DNA of 64,000 nt from an uncultured Muribaculaceae bacterium. Its GTDB lineage: Bacteria; Bacteroidota; Bacteroidia; Bacteroidales; Muribaculaceae. The stretch spans positions 124,001 through 188,000 of the forward strand of contig CAJUKU010000003.1 in assembly GCA_910587425.1 (NCBI GenBank). Reading direction: 5' to 3'. This document shows, one piece after another, positions 54,302 to 63,367 of the stretch (within the stretch, counting starts at the first letter, position 1; each line of letters starts with the position of its first letter). The position numbers and the translations under genes are program-made. The notes under the pieces are model-generated. The model ran no database searches, was not told the DNA's origin, and saw only the letters and a program-made list of their open reading frames with translations.

Positions 54302-56147
54302 TGTAGATGATGGTGTTTGATGTTAGCATTCTCTCCTCCAGGTACTTTCTGTTGTCGGCTATACGTCCTTTGAGGTATTTCTCTATGACGAGGCTTCCGA
54401 TAGGTACGCCGTAGGTGGCACCGTAACCTGCATTTTCCACGTAGACGCACACTGCAATCTTGGGGTCATTGTACGGAGCGAATCCGATAAACGCCGAGTG
54501 GTCTTTTCCGTGGGGATTCTGTGCAGTTCCGGTTTTTCCGGCGACCTCGATGTCGGGCAGGTTGGCAAGGTGACAGGTGCCACCGGTGACAGCCATGCGC
54601 ATACCCTCAGCCACGCTCATGAAATGTTCGCGGCGGATGTCAGGTGTGTGACGCTCGACAGTTTCTGCCGGCATCACCGTGTCTTCAATCTCTTTCACCA
54701 CATGTGGCGTAATGAACCAACCGCGGTTGGCTATGGTGGCGCACAGGTTGGCGATTTGCAGGGGGGTGGCAAGTATCTCGCCTTGACCGATCGCTACAGA
54801 TATTATGGTGTTGGCGCTCCATCGGTTCTCGCCGTATACTTTGTTGTAGAATGCGGCGTTAGGTATGAATCCGCGGCTCTCGCCGGGCAGATCCACTCCG
54901 AGACGGTAGCCATATCCCAGCTCAACGAGGTGCCGTTTCCACACCTCGAATGCCTCGGCTGCCGAACCGTACTTCGACCGGCGGTTGTCGATCATTCCCT
55001 TCAGACCCCAGCAGAAGTATGCGTTGCAAGATGTCTGCAGGGCGGGAAGCAAAGGCAGTGGCGATCCGTGCCCATGGCATCCCACCTTGAGTCCTCCGTT
55101 GATGAATCCATGGTAGCAAGGATATGTCGTTGTGGGCTGTATGATGTTCTCTTCGAGAAGTATTAGTCCGTTTGCAGGTTTGAATGTCGATCCCGGAGGA
55201 TAGGCACCCATCAGAGCGCGGTCGAAGAGCGGCTTTAGCTTGTCGGCTACAAGTGTCTTGTAGTTTTCACCTCGTTTTCTGCCCACGAGCAGTGATGGAT
55301 CATAGGTCGGGGAGGATACAAGTGCAAGGATCTCGCCTGTCGACGGCTCTATGGCGACCACGGCACCGATCTTGTTCACCATGAGCGACTCGGCATATTG
55401 CTGAAGCTCTATGTCGATGCTCATCTTGAGGTTTCGTCCGGAGATTGCAGGGCGGTCGTGTGCTCCGTTCTCATAGCGTCCCTGGATCTGACCGCGGGCA
55501 TCGCGGATAAGTATTTCCGCTCCTTTCTGACCGCGGAGGTAAGGTTCGTAGCTGCGCTCTATCCCGAGGTCGCCTGTATAGTCGCCCGAAGCGTAATATG
55601 GATCGCGGTCAATGTCGGTCTTCGATACCTCGCGGATATTGCCGAGCACGTTGGCGGCGGCTGTGTAGCCATACTCACGCAGAATACGTTTCTGTATGAA
55701 GAATCCGGGATAACGGTACATTTTCTCCTGAAGGCGTCCGTAATCCTCAGCCGAGAGATGCGTGATGAGCTTCTGTGGAGTATACGATGAATAGCCGGGA
55801 TTCAACCTCCGGTCTTTCATGTCGGCAAAGCGCTTGCGCAGCTGTTCGGGCGTGATGTCGATGGTTCGGCAGAAGTCAAGGGTGTCAAACGGCGTAACAT
55901 CGCGCGGGATCATCATAACATCGTATGCCGGCTGATTGTATACCACCACCTTGCCGTTGCGGTCATATATTATGCCTCGCGACGGATAGATGGCTTTTTT
56001 CAGGAATGCGTTGGAATCGGCGCTGTCTTTGTAGCGCGAATCCATAACCTGTAGGTTGAAAAGCCTGACTATATATATCGCGACGATTATGATGATGAAC
56101 GAGGCGATCACATATTTCCGCTTCTCCAGCTTATAGTCTTTTCGCAT
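54282..56147 (-). CDS. mrdA: Penicillin-binding protein 2 (elongasome transpeptidase)
   Basis: Class B PBP that cross-links peptidoglycan during lateral growth. N-terminal membrane helix (YVIASFIIIIVAIYIVRLFN), PBP dimer domain (SRGIIYDRNGKVVVYNQPAYDVMMIP, RDARGQIQGRYENG), and transpeptidase domain with STFK (Ser near 320), SCNAYF and KTGTAQN near 540. 621 residues, full length. It overlaps mreD (17 bases) and rodA (20 bases). Confidence 0.97.
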   Translation of the reverse strand: MRKDYKLEKRKYVIASFIIIIVAIYIVRLFNLQVMDSRYKDSADSNAFLKKAIYPSRGIIYDRNGKVVVYNQPAYDVMMIPRDVTPFDTLDFCRTIDITPEQLRKRFADMKDRRLNPGYSSYTPQKLITHLSAEDYGRLQEKMYRYPGFFIQKRILREYGYTAAANVLGNIREVSKTDIDRDPYYASGDYTGDLGIERSYEPYLRGQKGAEILIRDARGQIQGRYENGAHDRPAISGRNLKMSIDIELQQYAESLMVNKIGAVVAIEPSTGEILALVSSPTYDPSLLVGRKRGENYKTLVADKLKPLFDRALMGAYPPGSTFKPANGLILLEENIIQPTTTYPCYHGFINGGLKVGCHGHGSPLPLLPALQTSCNAYFCWGLKGMIDNRRSKYGSAAEAFEVWKRHLVELGYGYRLGVDLPGESRGFIPNAAFYNKVYGENRWSANTIISVAIGQGEILATPLQIANLCATIANRGWFITPHVVKEIEDTVMPAETVERHTPDIRREHFMSVAEGMRMAVTGGTCHLANLPDIEVAGKTGTAQNPHGKDHSAFIGFAPYNDPKIAVCVYVENAGYGATYGVPIGSLVIEKYLKGRIADNRKYLEERMLTSNTIIYSGVKKW

Positions 56148-56652
56148 GTTGAGGTGTGGTGAGAGTGTCGGCTGCCATTATAAGCCCCCATGTGAGTATT
56201 GTGGAGCAGATAATCTTCAGCAACAGTTTGAGCGGATTGAACAGTGAGAACGCTTCGACGGTGAAAATCAAAGTGGTGAATACGACAGTGAACGTGAGTG
56301 CGTACTTAGCGAATACCGGTAGCCCGAAAGAGCGGATGGACGGCACCGGATCGGCGATATCCTCCTCGCGCGGCAGATAAAGCTTGAGTATAGGCTTGCG
56401 CAGTGCGCATGTCACGGTGGCAACAAGTGAGTTCAATCCAGGGGTGTCGGCGAAAACATCGACAAGCAGTCCGGTCACGAAAGCTATCGTCAGCACCAGG
56501 TTCAGATTGGTTTTCAGCGGCAGACGCAGAAATATGTAGATGTAGACCAGTGGCGTCGCTACTCCCCACAGACTTATGCGGTTGAACACCAGCACCTGGA
56601 GCAGTATCAGCACTATTGCTGTTATAGCCGATTGGATAATGATGCGGTTCAT
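56131..56652 (-). CDS. mreD: Rod-shape-determining protein MreD
   Basis: Small polytopic inner-membrane protein of the elongasome, 173 residues with about five helices (ITAIVLILLQVLVFNRISLW, VLTIAFVTGLLVDVFADTPGLNSLVATV). The phrase GLLVDVFADTPGLNSL is a recognisable MreD feature. Its position between mreC and mrdA, with overlaps of 4 and 17 bases, confirms the call. Confidence 0.93.
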   Translation of the reverse strand: MNRIIIQSAITAIVLILLQVLVFNRISLWGVATPLVYIYIFLRLPLKTNLNLVLTIAFVTGLLVDVFADTPGLNSLVATVTCALRKPILKLYLPREEDIADPVPSIRSFGLPVFAKYALTFTVVFTTLIFTVEAFSLFNPLKLLLKIICSTILTWGLIMAADTLTTPQHAKRL

Positions 56653-57509
56653 AAGCCAAATTTGGATTCGGTTTTGATGTCGCGTTCCACCTCATGCAGC
56701 TCATCGCGCATGTGGTCATCGACGATGCGTACGGTGCCGAGTGTCGTGAAGTCGGTGAAAAGTTCCACACGCAGGGTGAAGAAATTCTCGTCATTGTCGC
56801 GAAGTGACTTGATAACCCTTCCTACAGGCACACCCTCCGGGAAAACCGTGGAGTAGCCGCTTGTGATAATAGTGTCGCCGACTTCAAAAACCGCATGTCG
56901 CGGAAGTTCCTCCAGAAGTGCTTCTGAGGGATTCTTGCCATCCCACACGAGCGATCCCACATGGTCGTAACCCTTCACCTTGCATGATAGCCGCAGGTGG
57001 CTGTTCAGAAGCGATATTACCCGTGCGGAATGTGGTCCGGTAACATTCACGATGCCGACAATGCCGTTCTGGTCAATGACACCCATCTCCGGGTGCACCC
57101 CGTCGAGCTCGCCTTTGTCGAGTGTGACGTAGTTGTACGGCCGGTTGACGGAGTTGTTGATCACATGCGCTACAATGAAGCTATACCGTGCAAGTGCGGA
57201 GTCGATCTCCTGATGTGCCACATAGTCGCTGTCGCGGTATTGACGGAGCTGCCTCTTAAGCTCGAGAACCTCTATCTCCAGGTCGATGCACCGCCGCTGC
57301 AGGTCGTTGTTGACATCGCGCAGGTGGAAATAGCCGGTCACGGAACTTGCTGCACCGTAGGTCGTCGCGGCTACGCTGTTTGCCGATGTCAGGTAGACAT
57401 GCTGCTGGTATGGGTTGTTGCGGAACAGCAGCATGCAGCTCAGAGCCACATACACTATCAGCAACATCCACGGACTGTAGCGGAGGATGAAGTTGATGAG
57501 GTTTCTCAC
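56649..57509 (-). CDS. mreC: Rod-shape-determining protein MreC
   Basis: Bitopic periplasmic scaffold of the elongasome, 286 residues. Membrane helix (YSPWMLLIVYVALSCMLLF), coiled coil (DLQRRCIDLEIEVLELKRQLRQY), then the beta-rich MreC core (NRPYNYVTLDKGELDGVHPEMGVID; GDTIITSGYSTVFPEGVPVG). Start is GTG 57509. It lies 29 bases after mreB. Confidence 0.95.
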   Translation of the reverse strand: MRNLINFILRYSPWMLLIVYVALSCMLLFRNNPYQQHVYLTSANSVAATTYGAASSVTGYFHLRDVNNDLQRRCIDLEIEVLELKRQLRQYRDSDYVAHQEIDSALARYSFIVAHVINNSVNRPYNYVTLDKGELDGVHPEMGVIDQNGIVGIVNVTGPHSARVISLLNSHLRLSCKVKGYDHVGSLVWDGKNPSEALLEELPRHAVFEVGDTIITSGYSTVFPEGVPVGRVIKSLRDNDENFFTLRVELFTDFTTLGTVRIVDDHMRDELHEVERDIKTESKFGL

Positions 57510-57538
57510 GTCAGGTCAATGCGCGTGCGGGCGTCGGA

Positions 57539-58558
57539 TCAGCGGATGAGGAATGAGAATTTGTCGATGTTCTTCAAGGCTACGCCGGTACCCTTAGCCA
57601 CTGCGAGCAGCGGATCCTCGGCTATGTGGAACTGGATGCCGATCTTGTCGGTCAGACGTTTGTCAAGTCCGCGCAGCAGTGCGCCACCCCCTGCAAGGTA
57701 GATTCCGTTCTTCACTATGTCGGCGTAGAGTTCGGGGGGAGTCTGCTCAAGCGCGGCGAGCACGGCAGCCTCTATCTTGCTCACAGATTTCTCTATGCAG
57801 TGCGATATCTCCTGATATGAAACGGCTACCTCCATAGGAAGTGCGGTCATCTGGTTGGGACCGTGCACGATGTAATCTTCCGGCGGATTCTCAAGTTCTG
57901 TAAGTGCTGAGCCGACGTTGATCTTGATAAGCTCGGCAGTGCGTTCGCCCACGCGCACATTGTGCACGCGGCGCATGTGCTCCTGTATGTTGTCGGTCAG
58001 GTCGTCGCCGGCTATCTTGATGCTCTTGTTGGATACAATGCCTCCGAGCGAGATTACGGCGATCTCTGTCGTACCGCCGCCAATGTCGACGATCATGTTG
58101 CCTTCAGGCGCAACCACATCCAGTCCGATACCGAGGGCGGCAGCCATTGGCTCGTAAAGCATGTAGACGTCACGGCCGCCGGCATGTTCCGAAGAGTCGC
58201 GCACGGCACGGATCTCTACGTCGGTCGATCCGGAGGGGATGCCGAGCACCATGCGCATTGACGGGCTGAACCAGCGGCTTTTGGCGCTTGCTTTCTCAAC
58301 GAATCCGCGGATCATCATCTCGGCGGCGTTGAAGTCGGCTATGACGCCCTCGCGGAGCGGACGTATGGTGCGTATATTGTCATTCTCACGACCCTGCATC
58401 ATCTGTGCCTCGGTGCCCACGGTCAGGAGTTTGCCTGTGCGCACTTCGATAGCTACGATGGAAGGCTCGTTGATTACGATCTTATCGTTGTTTATTATGA
58501 TTGTATTGGCTGTCCCGAGATCGATTGCGATCTCTTTGGTCAATGAAAAAAGTCCCAT
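57539..58558 (-). CDS. mreB: Rod-shape-determining actin homologue MreB
   Basis: Bacterial actin that guides lateral wall synthesis. IAIDLGTANTIIINNDKIVINEPSIVA with the phosphate 1 loop, MVLGIPSGSTDVEIRAVRDS, ADLNIDIGGGTT-like MIVDIGGGTTEIAVISLGGIV, and GIYLAGGGALLRGLDKRL at the end. 339 residues, full length. First gene of the mreB-mreC-mreD-mrdA-rodA operon, 63 bases after purH. No separate -7 box is evident, so read-through from the purH promoter is possible. Confidence 0.98.
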   Translation of the reverse strand: MGLFSLTKEIAIDLGTANTIIINNDKIVINEPSIVAIEVRTGKLLTVGTEAQMMQGRENDNIRTIRPLREGVIADFNAAEMMIRGFVEKASAKSRWFSPSMRMVLGIPSGSTDVEIRAVRDSSEHAGGRDVYMLYEPMAAALGIGLDVVAPEGNMIVDIGGGTTEIAVISLGGIVSNKSIKIAGDDLTDNIQEHMRRVHNVRVGERTAELIKINVGSALTELENPPEDYIVHGPNQMTALPMEVAVSYQEISHCIEKSVSKIEAAVLAALEQTPPELYADIVKNGIYLAGGGALLRGLDKRLTDKIGIQFHIAEDPLLAVAKGTGVALKNIDKFSFLIR

Positions 58559-58621
58559 TTCGTGTGGTGTTAAATATGTGTGGGAAAATCTTGCTGCGTG
58601 TCAGGGATTACGGACACACTC

Positions 58622-60145
58622 TTAATGTTTGAAGTGGCGTATGCCGGTGGTGACCATAGCCACGCCGTGTGCGTTACAGTAGTCCACACTCTCCTGATCA
58701 CGGATAGAGCCGCCGGGCTGGATCACGGCGGTGATGCCTGCCTGGTTGGCTATCTCCACGCAGTCGCCGAAGGGGAAGAATGCATCGGATGCCATGACGG
58801 CGCCACGGAGATCGAATCCGAATGAGAGAGCCTTGGCGATAGCCTGCTTGAGGGCGTCGACACGCGATGTCTGACCGATGCCGCTTGCCACAAGCTGTGA
58901 GCCTTTGGCGAGAACGATGGCATTGCTCTTGCTGTGCTTCACGATTTTGTTGGCGAAGAGCAGATCGGCAACCTGCTCGTCGGTGGGTTTCTCGACGGTT
59001 GCGGGTGTGAGATCGGCTGCGGTCTCGGTATGGAGGTCGCGCTCCTGACGCAGAGCGCCGTTGAGTATCGAGCGGTACTGCACGGTAGTGTCGAGCGGGT
59101 AGCGCTGGATCAGGATTATGCGGTTTTTCTTTTTTGTGAGTATTGCAAGCGCGCCTTCGCTGTAGGAGGGGGCGATTATAACCTCGAAGAATATCTTGTC
59201 GATCTCAGCGGCGGTGTCGGCATCAATCTCGCGGTTGGCGATCAGAACGCCGCCGAAGGCTGAAACGGGGTCGCCTGCAAGTGCGTCGGTCCAAGCCTGG
59301 AGCATGGTCGGGCGTGTAGCGACACCGCATGCGTTGTTGTGCTTGAGGATGGCTAATGTCGGATCGTTGAATTCGGCGATAAGGCTGACGGCTGCGTCTA
59401 TGTCGAGCAGATTGTTGTATGAGATCTCCTTGCCGTGTATCTGGTTGAGAAGATCGTCGAAATCACCGTAGAAAGTGCCTTTCTGGTGGGGATTCTCACC
59501 GTAGCGCATCTTCTTGTGACCGTCGACGGCTATGCGGAGATAGTCGGGTGTTTCACCGGCAAAGTAGTTGTAGATGTCGGAATCATAGCCCGATGATACT
59601 GCGAATGCCTCGGCTGCGAAGAAGCGGCGTTCGGCGAGAGTGGTCTGTGCTCCGTTTTGGCTCAGCAGTTCGGCAAGGGGTGCATACTGCGCTTTCGATG
59701 CCACGATCACCACGTCATTGAAGTTCTTTGCTGCTGCACGGATGAGAGAGATGCCGCCTATGTCGATCTTCTCGATGATATCTTCGGGCGATGCTCCTGA
59801 TTTCACGGTGTCGGCGAAGGGATATAGATCCACGATCACCAGGTCAATGTCAGGAATCTCGTACTGTGCAGTCTGCTGGCGGTCCTGCTCGTTGTCGCGG
59901 CGGTTGAGGATGCCTCCGAACACTTTCGGGTGAAGGGTTTTCACACGCCCTCCAAGGATTGAGGGATAGGCAGTCAGATCCTCGACGGCATCGCAGGGAT
60001 AGCCAAGCTGTTCGATAAACTGGCGTGTGCCGCCGGTCGAGAGGAATTTCACGCCTGAAGCGTGGAGCATGGAAAGTATATTGTCAAGTCCGTCCTTATG
60101 GTAAACGGATACTAACGCTGTGCGGATTTTTCTGATATCTGCCAT
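58622..60145 (-). CDS. purH: Bifunctional AICAR transformylase/IMP cyclohydrolase
   Basis: Catalyses the last two steps of de novo purine synthesis. N-terminal IMP cyclohydrolase (MGS fold, about 1-190; TALVSVYHKDGLDNIL, FLSTGGTRQFIEQLGY, LGGRVKTLHPKVFGGIL). C-terminal AICAR transformylase with RYGENPHQKGTFYGDF, AILKHNNACGVA with Lys-His, FGGVLIANREID, and DAFFPFGDCVEIANQAGITAVIQPGGSIRDQE at the end. 507 residues, normal length. -7 box at 60185. Confidence 0.98.
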   Translation of the reverse strand: MADIRKIRTALVSVYHKDGLDNILSMLHASGVKFLSTGGTRQFIEQLGYPCDAVEDLTAYPSILGGRVKTLHPKVFGGILNRRDNEQDRQQTAQYEIPDIDLVIVDLYPFADTVKSGASPEDIIEKIDIGGISLIRAAAKNFNDVVIVASKAQYAPLAELLSQNGAQTTLAERRFFAAEAFAVSSGYDSDIYNYFAGETPDYLRIAVDGHKKMRYGENPHQKGTFYGDFDDLLNQIHGKEISYNNLLDIDAAVSLIAEFNDPTLAILKHNNACGVATRPTMLQAWTDALAGDPVSAFGGVLIANREIDADTAAEIDKIFFEVIIAPSYSEGALAILTKKKNRIILIQRYPLDTTVQYRSILNGALRQERDLHTETAADLTPATVEKPTDEQVADLLFANKIVKHSKSNAIVLAKGSQLVASGIGQTSRVDALKQAIAKALSFGFDLRGAVMASDAFFPFGDCVEIANQAGITAVIQPGGSIRDQESVDYCNAHGVAMVTTGIRHFKH

Positions 60146-60184
60146 TTTATGTGTGTAAAATATGTGATCACTCTATTTGAGCTG

Positions 60185-60192
60185 CAAAGTTA
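60185..60192 (-). promoter_or_regulatory. -7 promoter box TAACTTTG for purH
   Basis: Exact TAACTTTG, 39 bases upstream of the purH ATG. Confidence 0.6.
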
Positions 60193-60286
60193 CAAAATGA
60201 ATTTGAAAAACCACAGCCTCACGGTGCGGTAAATTGTTGCTAAAGCGGCTGTAATGGTGAAAAAAGTGGTGGACGACGGTTTTCGG

Positions 60287-61606
60287 TCAGTTGTAGGCGC
60301 CGAGCGCGCGTCCGGCGATACCGTACCGGTCGGTGCGCGTGGCTGTCGCCTGATCGCGTGCGGGTGAGGCGGGGTCAAGCCGGAAGTCCATCAGATAGTT
60401 CTCAAGATCAAGCATGAACATTGGATCTTTTCCCCATAGGCATGATGTGAATTGCTGGTCGTCTGTTCCCGTTGTGCCGAAAAGGCATTTCTCAAATCTT
60501 ACATTGGGTAGTGCCTCGTCGGCTATCTCCGCTTCTGATCCATCGCCGTGGATTATGCTTTCTGTCACTTTTGCCGATGAATTTTCATCAATGCTTAATG
60601 CCGCTCCGGTAGGCAATGCGAACAGATAATGGTTTGACAGTGTGCATCGGTCTATCGTGGCTTTAGAGTCAGTCAGGCTTATCAATGAACCGGCAGCATT
60701 GGTAAACTCTGTGCCTGTGGCTGTGAGTGTCGAGGAGTTGGCACTTATAAGCGTTGCGGCACTGTTGGTCACACGGCAATTGTCGAGATTCAAGGCACTG
60801 CCGGATAGCATATTGATCCCATCGGAGGTGTTCTGTATTGAGATGTGAGATAATGTGTTGTCGGCTGACATCTCTCCGATAGTCACGCCATGCCATTGTG
60901 AGGACATGACATCGAACGGTACACCCTTTATAACGTCCGACAGGCGGTCGCCGCGCAGCGTAACTTCTCTATCCGGCTCTCCACGAAAATCGATTGAACC
61001 ATCGACGCTCATTGATGCTGCGTCATGAAAGTAGATTGTGGCGCCGGGGTTTGCCGTTAGTTTAACACCTGCTGCAATAGTCAGGTTTCCGAACACACGC
61101 ACTACGGCATCTTCCGGCAGTTCGATGTCGGCGGTGATTGTATGGTCGCGCCATACGGTAGGGATAAGTGTCGACGCTTTTACCGGCAGTGTGAGGGTCA
61201 CTCCGTTGGCGATGACTTCGATGTTGGCTGAGAATGCGCCGGTTGGTGTCGCTTCGGCAAGGATATAGATAGAGTCTCCACCGCGTATTTCTACGCCGGA
61301 AAATTCCGTGCCGGAACGTCCGTCGACATTGATGCTTAACGTGCCTCCTTTGCAGTCAGTGACAGATACTTTCTCCAGTATCACGCTTTTGTCAGCGTGG
61401 TTTTGGAGCGTCGTTATCGCTGTGGGCGATGCCTCGTCAGCCCAAAGTGTGCCGAGGTCAAGTGTGTCGGATGAAAATGTCGGGGCATCCGAGGGCGACG
61501 TCGTTATGCCGTCAGAGATGCAGCCTGTCAGCGCAAGCACGGCGGCAAGTAATATTATGATCTTTTGCAAAGTCCGGAATATTTGTGTGTAGAGTTGTGA
61601 ATCCAT
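60287..61606 (-). CDS. Right-handed beta-helix lipoprotein of unknown function
   Basis: Exported lipoprotein of 439 residues from ATG 61606 (lipobox ALTGC near residue 28). After a BACON/Ig-like stretch (TTLQNHADKSVILEKVSVTDCKGG) comes a long parallel beta-helix (NTLSHISIQNTSDGINMLSG, NLDNCRVTNSAATLIS, ATIDRCTLSNHYLF), then a closing segment LDPASPARDQATATRTDRYGIAGRALGAYN. The ending is typical of 'choice-of-anchor Q'-type outer-membrane-associated beta-helix proteins. No catalytic residues of pectate lyases are apparent. The frame is open back to 61681 but the lipobox fixes the start. Divergent from the small lipoprotein gene. Confidence 0.82.
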   Translation of the reverse strand: MDSQLYTQIFRTLQKIIILLAAVLALTGCISDGITTSPSDAPTFSSDTLDLGTLWADEASPTAITTLQNHADKSVILEKVSVTDCKGGTLSINVDGRSGTEFSGVEIRGGDSIYILAEATPTGAFSANIEVIANGVTLTLPVKASTLIPTVWRDHTITADIELPEDAVVRVFGNLTIAAGVKLTANPGATIYFHDAASMSVDGSIDFRGEPDREVTLRGDRLSDVIKGVPFDVMSSQWHGVTIGEMSADNTLSHISIQNTSDGINMLSGSALNLDNCRVTNSAATLISANSSTLTATGTEFTNAAGSLISLTDSKATIDRCTLSNHYLFALPTGAALSIDENSSAKVTESIIHGDGSEAEIADEALPNVRFEKCLFGTTGTDDQQFTSCLWGKDPMFMLDLENYLMDFRLDPASPARDQATATRTDRYGIAGRALGAYN

Positions 61607-61730
61607 AGTCTGAAACGTGTTCTGCCGCTGTTTTATTGCACCGTGCGCTATTTTGTAATACATTCGACTGAACAAAATCAACCCAAAATGATTATAATAT
61701 ATGTGAACATCATTTAAAAACTATAACGAT

Positions 61731-62270
61731 ATGATTAAGAAACTTTTTTCCACCATGCTGCTTGCTGCTGTGCTGGTAATGGGCATGAGTTCCTGCGGCT
61801 CGGAGGATAAGGAGCAACAGCGTGTCTGCAAGGAGATTTCGGAAGCTATGACAGCACAGAAATTTGACAAGGTGACTGAGCTTTGCGGATCACTCTACGA
61901 ACGTCTCCCTGAATGCTCTGTGAAGACTCTCGGTGATCTTACAATGAGTTATATAACACTTTCTGCCGTAGGTATAGCCAACAGTAATGAGGATCAGGTT
62001 GTCGATTGCATGCGTCATGCCGTAGATTGCTATGATGAGGCTATGAAGAAAGATCCTAACGCCGCAAAGAAGCTTTGGGACGAGATGGCATCGAAGAAAA
62101 ACGAGCAGGGTCTATCCATCAATCCCACAGAGATTGTGGAGATCTTCCGCCAACAGCTTTCGGCGTATGATGCTGCTACAGCCGCTGCCGACAGCATTCA
62201 GCCTTCGGCTGAGTCTGAACTGGCAAGTGAGACAGCTCTTGAGGTAACCGAAGCTGTAAGTCAGGACTGA
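61731..62270 (+). CDS. Small lipoprotein of unknown function
   Basis: 179 residues, lipobox MSSC (Cys22) after a hydrophobic signal (MLLAAVLVMGM). The mature part is helical and repeat-like (KEISEAMTAQKFDKVTELCGSLYERL; MRHAVDCYDEAMKKDPNAAKKLWDEM), resembling two TPR-like helix pairs, with four further Cys. The last 40 residues are Ala/Glu/Ser-rich and probably disordered. Convergent with the glycosyltransferase gene, with a strong terminator between. I recognise no family. Confidence 0.82.
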   Translation: MIKKLFSTMLLAAVLVMGMSSCGSEDKEQQRVCKEISEAMTAQKFDKVTELCGSLYERLPECSVKTLGDLTMSYITLSAVGIANSNEDQVVDCMRHAVDCYDEAMKKDPNAAKKLWDEMASKKNEQGLSINPTEIVEIFRQQLSAYDAATAAADSIQPSAESELASETALEVTEAVSQD

Positions 62271-62284
62271 ACAACTATCCATAT

Positions 62285-62326
62285 AAACAAGATTGGTGCG
62301 CTGCAATTGGCGTACCAATCTTGTTT
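62285..62326 (+). terminator. Terminator of the small lipoprotein gene
   Basis: 13-bp perfect stem AAACAAGATTGGT/ACCAATCTTGTTT with a 16-base loop, followed by TTATATTATA. The tail is duplicated (62316-62355). Confidence 0.85.
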
Positions 62327-62355
62327 TATATTATACAATCTTGTTTTATATTATA
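62316..62355. repeat. Exact 20-bp tandem duplication of a terminator tail
   Basis: CAATCTTGTTTTATATTATA occurs twice back to back (62316-62335, 62336-62355). The first copy holds the 3' arm of the terminator; the second reaches into the stop codon (62351-62353) of the convergent glycosyltransferase gene. Confidence 0.95.
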
Positions 62356-63367
62356 ATTGAGTGAAACGGCGGTGACCCAGAAGATAGTTGTGGTGGAGAA
62401 TGCTCAACGGGCGATTTGTGCCTGTCCGGAGCATGTCGGGTGCGTCATCTGGTGCGGTAGCCATATCCTTGCGCATGCGTGCGAAATCATGGTGCGCACA
62501 CACTATCGCACCGGCATGTCGCCATTTAAATGTCGCGATGAATCTTGCCCAGGCGAGCGTGTCGAGGAGCCTACGGACAATAAGTCTTTTTTTTGCTATG
62601 CGCCGCGGAAGATTGCGGTGCATCATCAGCAGGTTGTTGCGGAAGTTGAGATACGTCTTCTTCGGGTCTGATGCGTCTAGGCTCGCGCCGCCGAGATGGC
62701 TTACGGTACTATTTGTCACAGTGGCAATCTTGAAACCGGCGAGCTGCATGCGCCAGCACAGATCGATCTCCTCCATGTGGGCGAAGAATGCCGGTTCAAG
62801 CCCTCCGAGTTTCAGATACAGTTCTGTCCGCACCATCATCGCGGCGCCTGATGCCCAGAATGAGGGGAGTGGGGCGGGGGAGTCGTATTGTCCGTTGTCT
62901 TGCTCCAAGCTGTCGAATATGCGTCCGCGGCAATATGGATATCCATGGCGGTCAAGGAATCCTCCGGCGGCTCCCGCATATTCAAATCTGCCCGGTTTAC
63001 GCACTGAGTGAATCTTCGGTTGGCAGGCTCCAAGCTTCGGATCAGCCTCCATCGCAGCTACGAGAGGAGCTATCCACCCCTCGTGAGGCATAGCATCGGA
63101 GTTGAGCAACACAGTATATCGGTAGCCGCTATGCTGCAGTGCAAGATTGTAGCCTTCGGCAAATCCGTGGTTTTTTACGAAACGCAGCACATTTACTTCC
63201 GGGAATTCATTGCTGAGAACCGCAAGTGAGTCATCAGTACTTCCATTGTCGGCAACTATTATATCGGCGACATCACGTGGCGTGTTGGCGATTACGTAGG
63301 GCAGGAAGCGGCGCAGCAGCTCTGATCCGTTCCAGTTAAGTATTATGACGGCTGTCTGCGGCTTCAT
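62351..63367 (-). CDS. Family 2 glycosyltransferase (rhamnosyltransferase/WbbL-like)
   Basis: Cytoplasmic GT-A glycosyltransferase of 338 residues. AVIILNWNGSELLRRFLPYVI at the start, IIVADNGSTDDSLAVL with the nucleotide-binding Asp, VLLNSDAMP in place of the DXD motif, and FWASGAAMMVRTELYLKLGGL then MEEIDLCWRMQLAGFKI with the catalytic-base region. These fit the WbbL-type subgroup used in surface polysaccharide or lipid-linked glycan synthesis. Donor and acceptor are unknown. It overlaps mtaB by 4 bases, an odd functional pairing but clear coupling. Confidence 0.93.
   Translation of the reverse strand: MKPQTAVIILNWNGSELLRRFLPYVIANTPRDVADIIVADNGSTDDSLAVLSNEFPEVNVLRFVKNHGFAEGYNLALQHSGYRYTVLLNSDAMPHEGWIAPLVAAMEADPKLGACQPKIHSVRKPGRFEYAGAAGGFLDRHGYPYCRGRIFDSLEQDNGQYDSPAPLPSFWASGAAMMVRTELYLKLGGLEPAFFAHMEEIDLCWRMQLAGFKIATVTNSTVSHLGGASLDASDPKKTYLNFRNNLLMMHRNLPRRIAKKRLIVRRLLDTLAWARFIATFKWRHAGAIVCAHHDFARMRKDMATAPDDAPDMLRTGTNRPLSILHHNYLLGHRRFTQL

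Noticed and set aside
62316..62355. CRISPR-like or satellite repeat
   Set aside because: Only two adjacent copies without spacers; a simple duplication.
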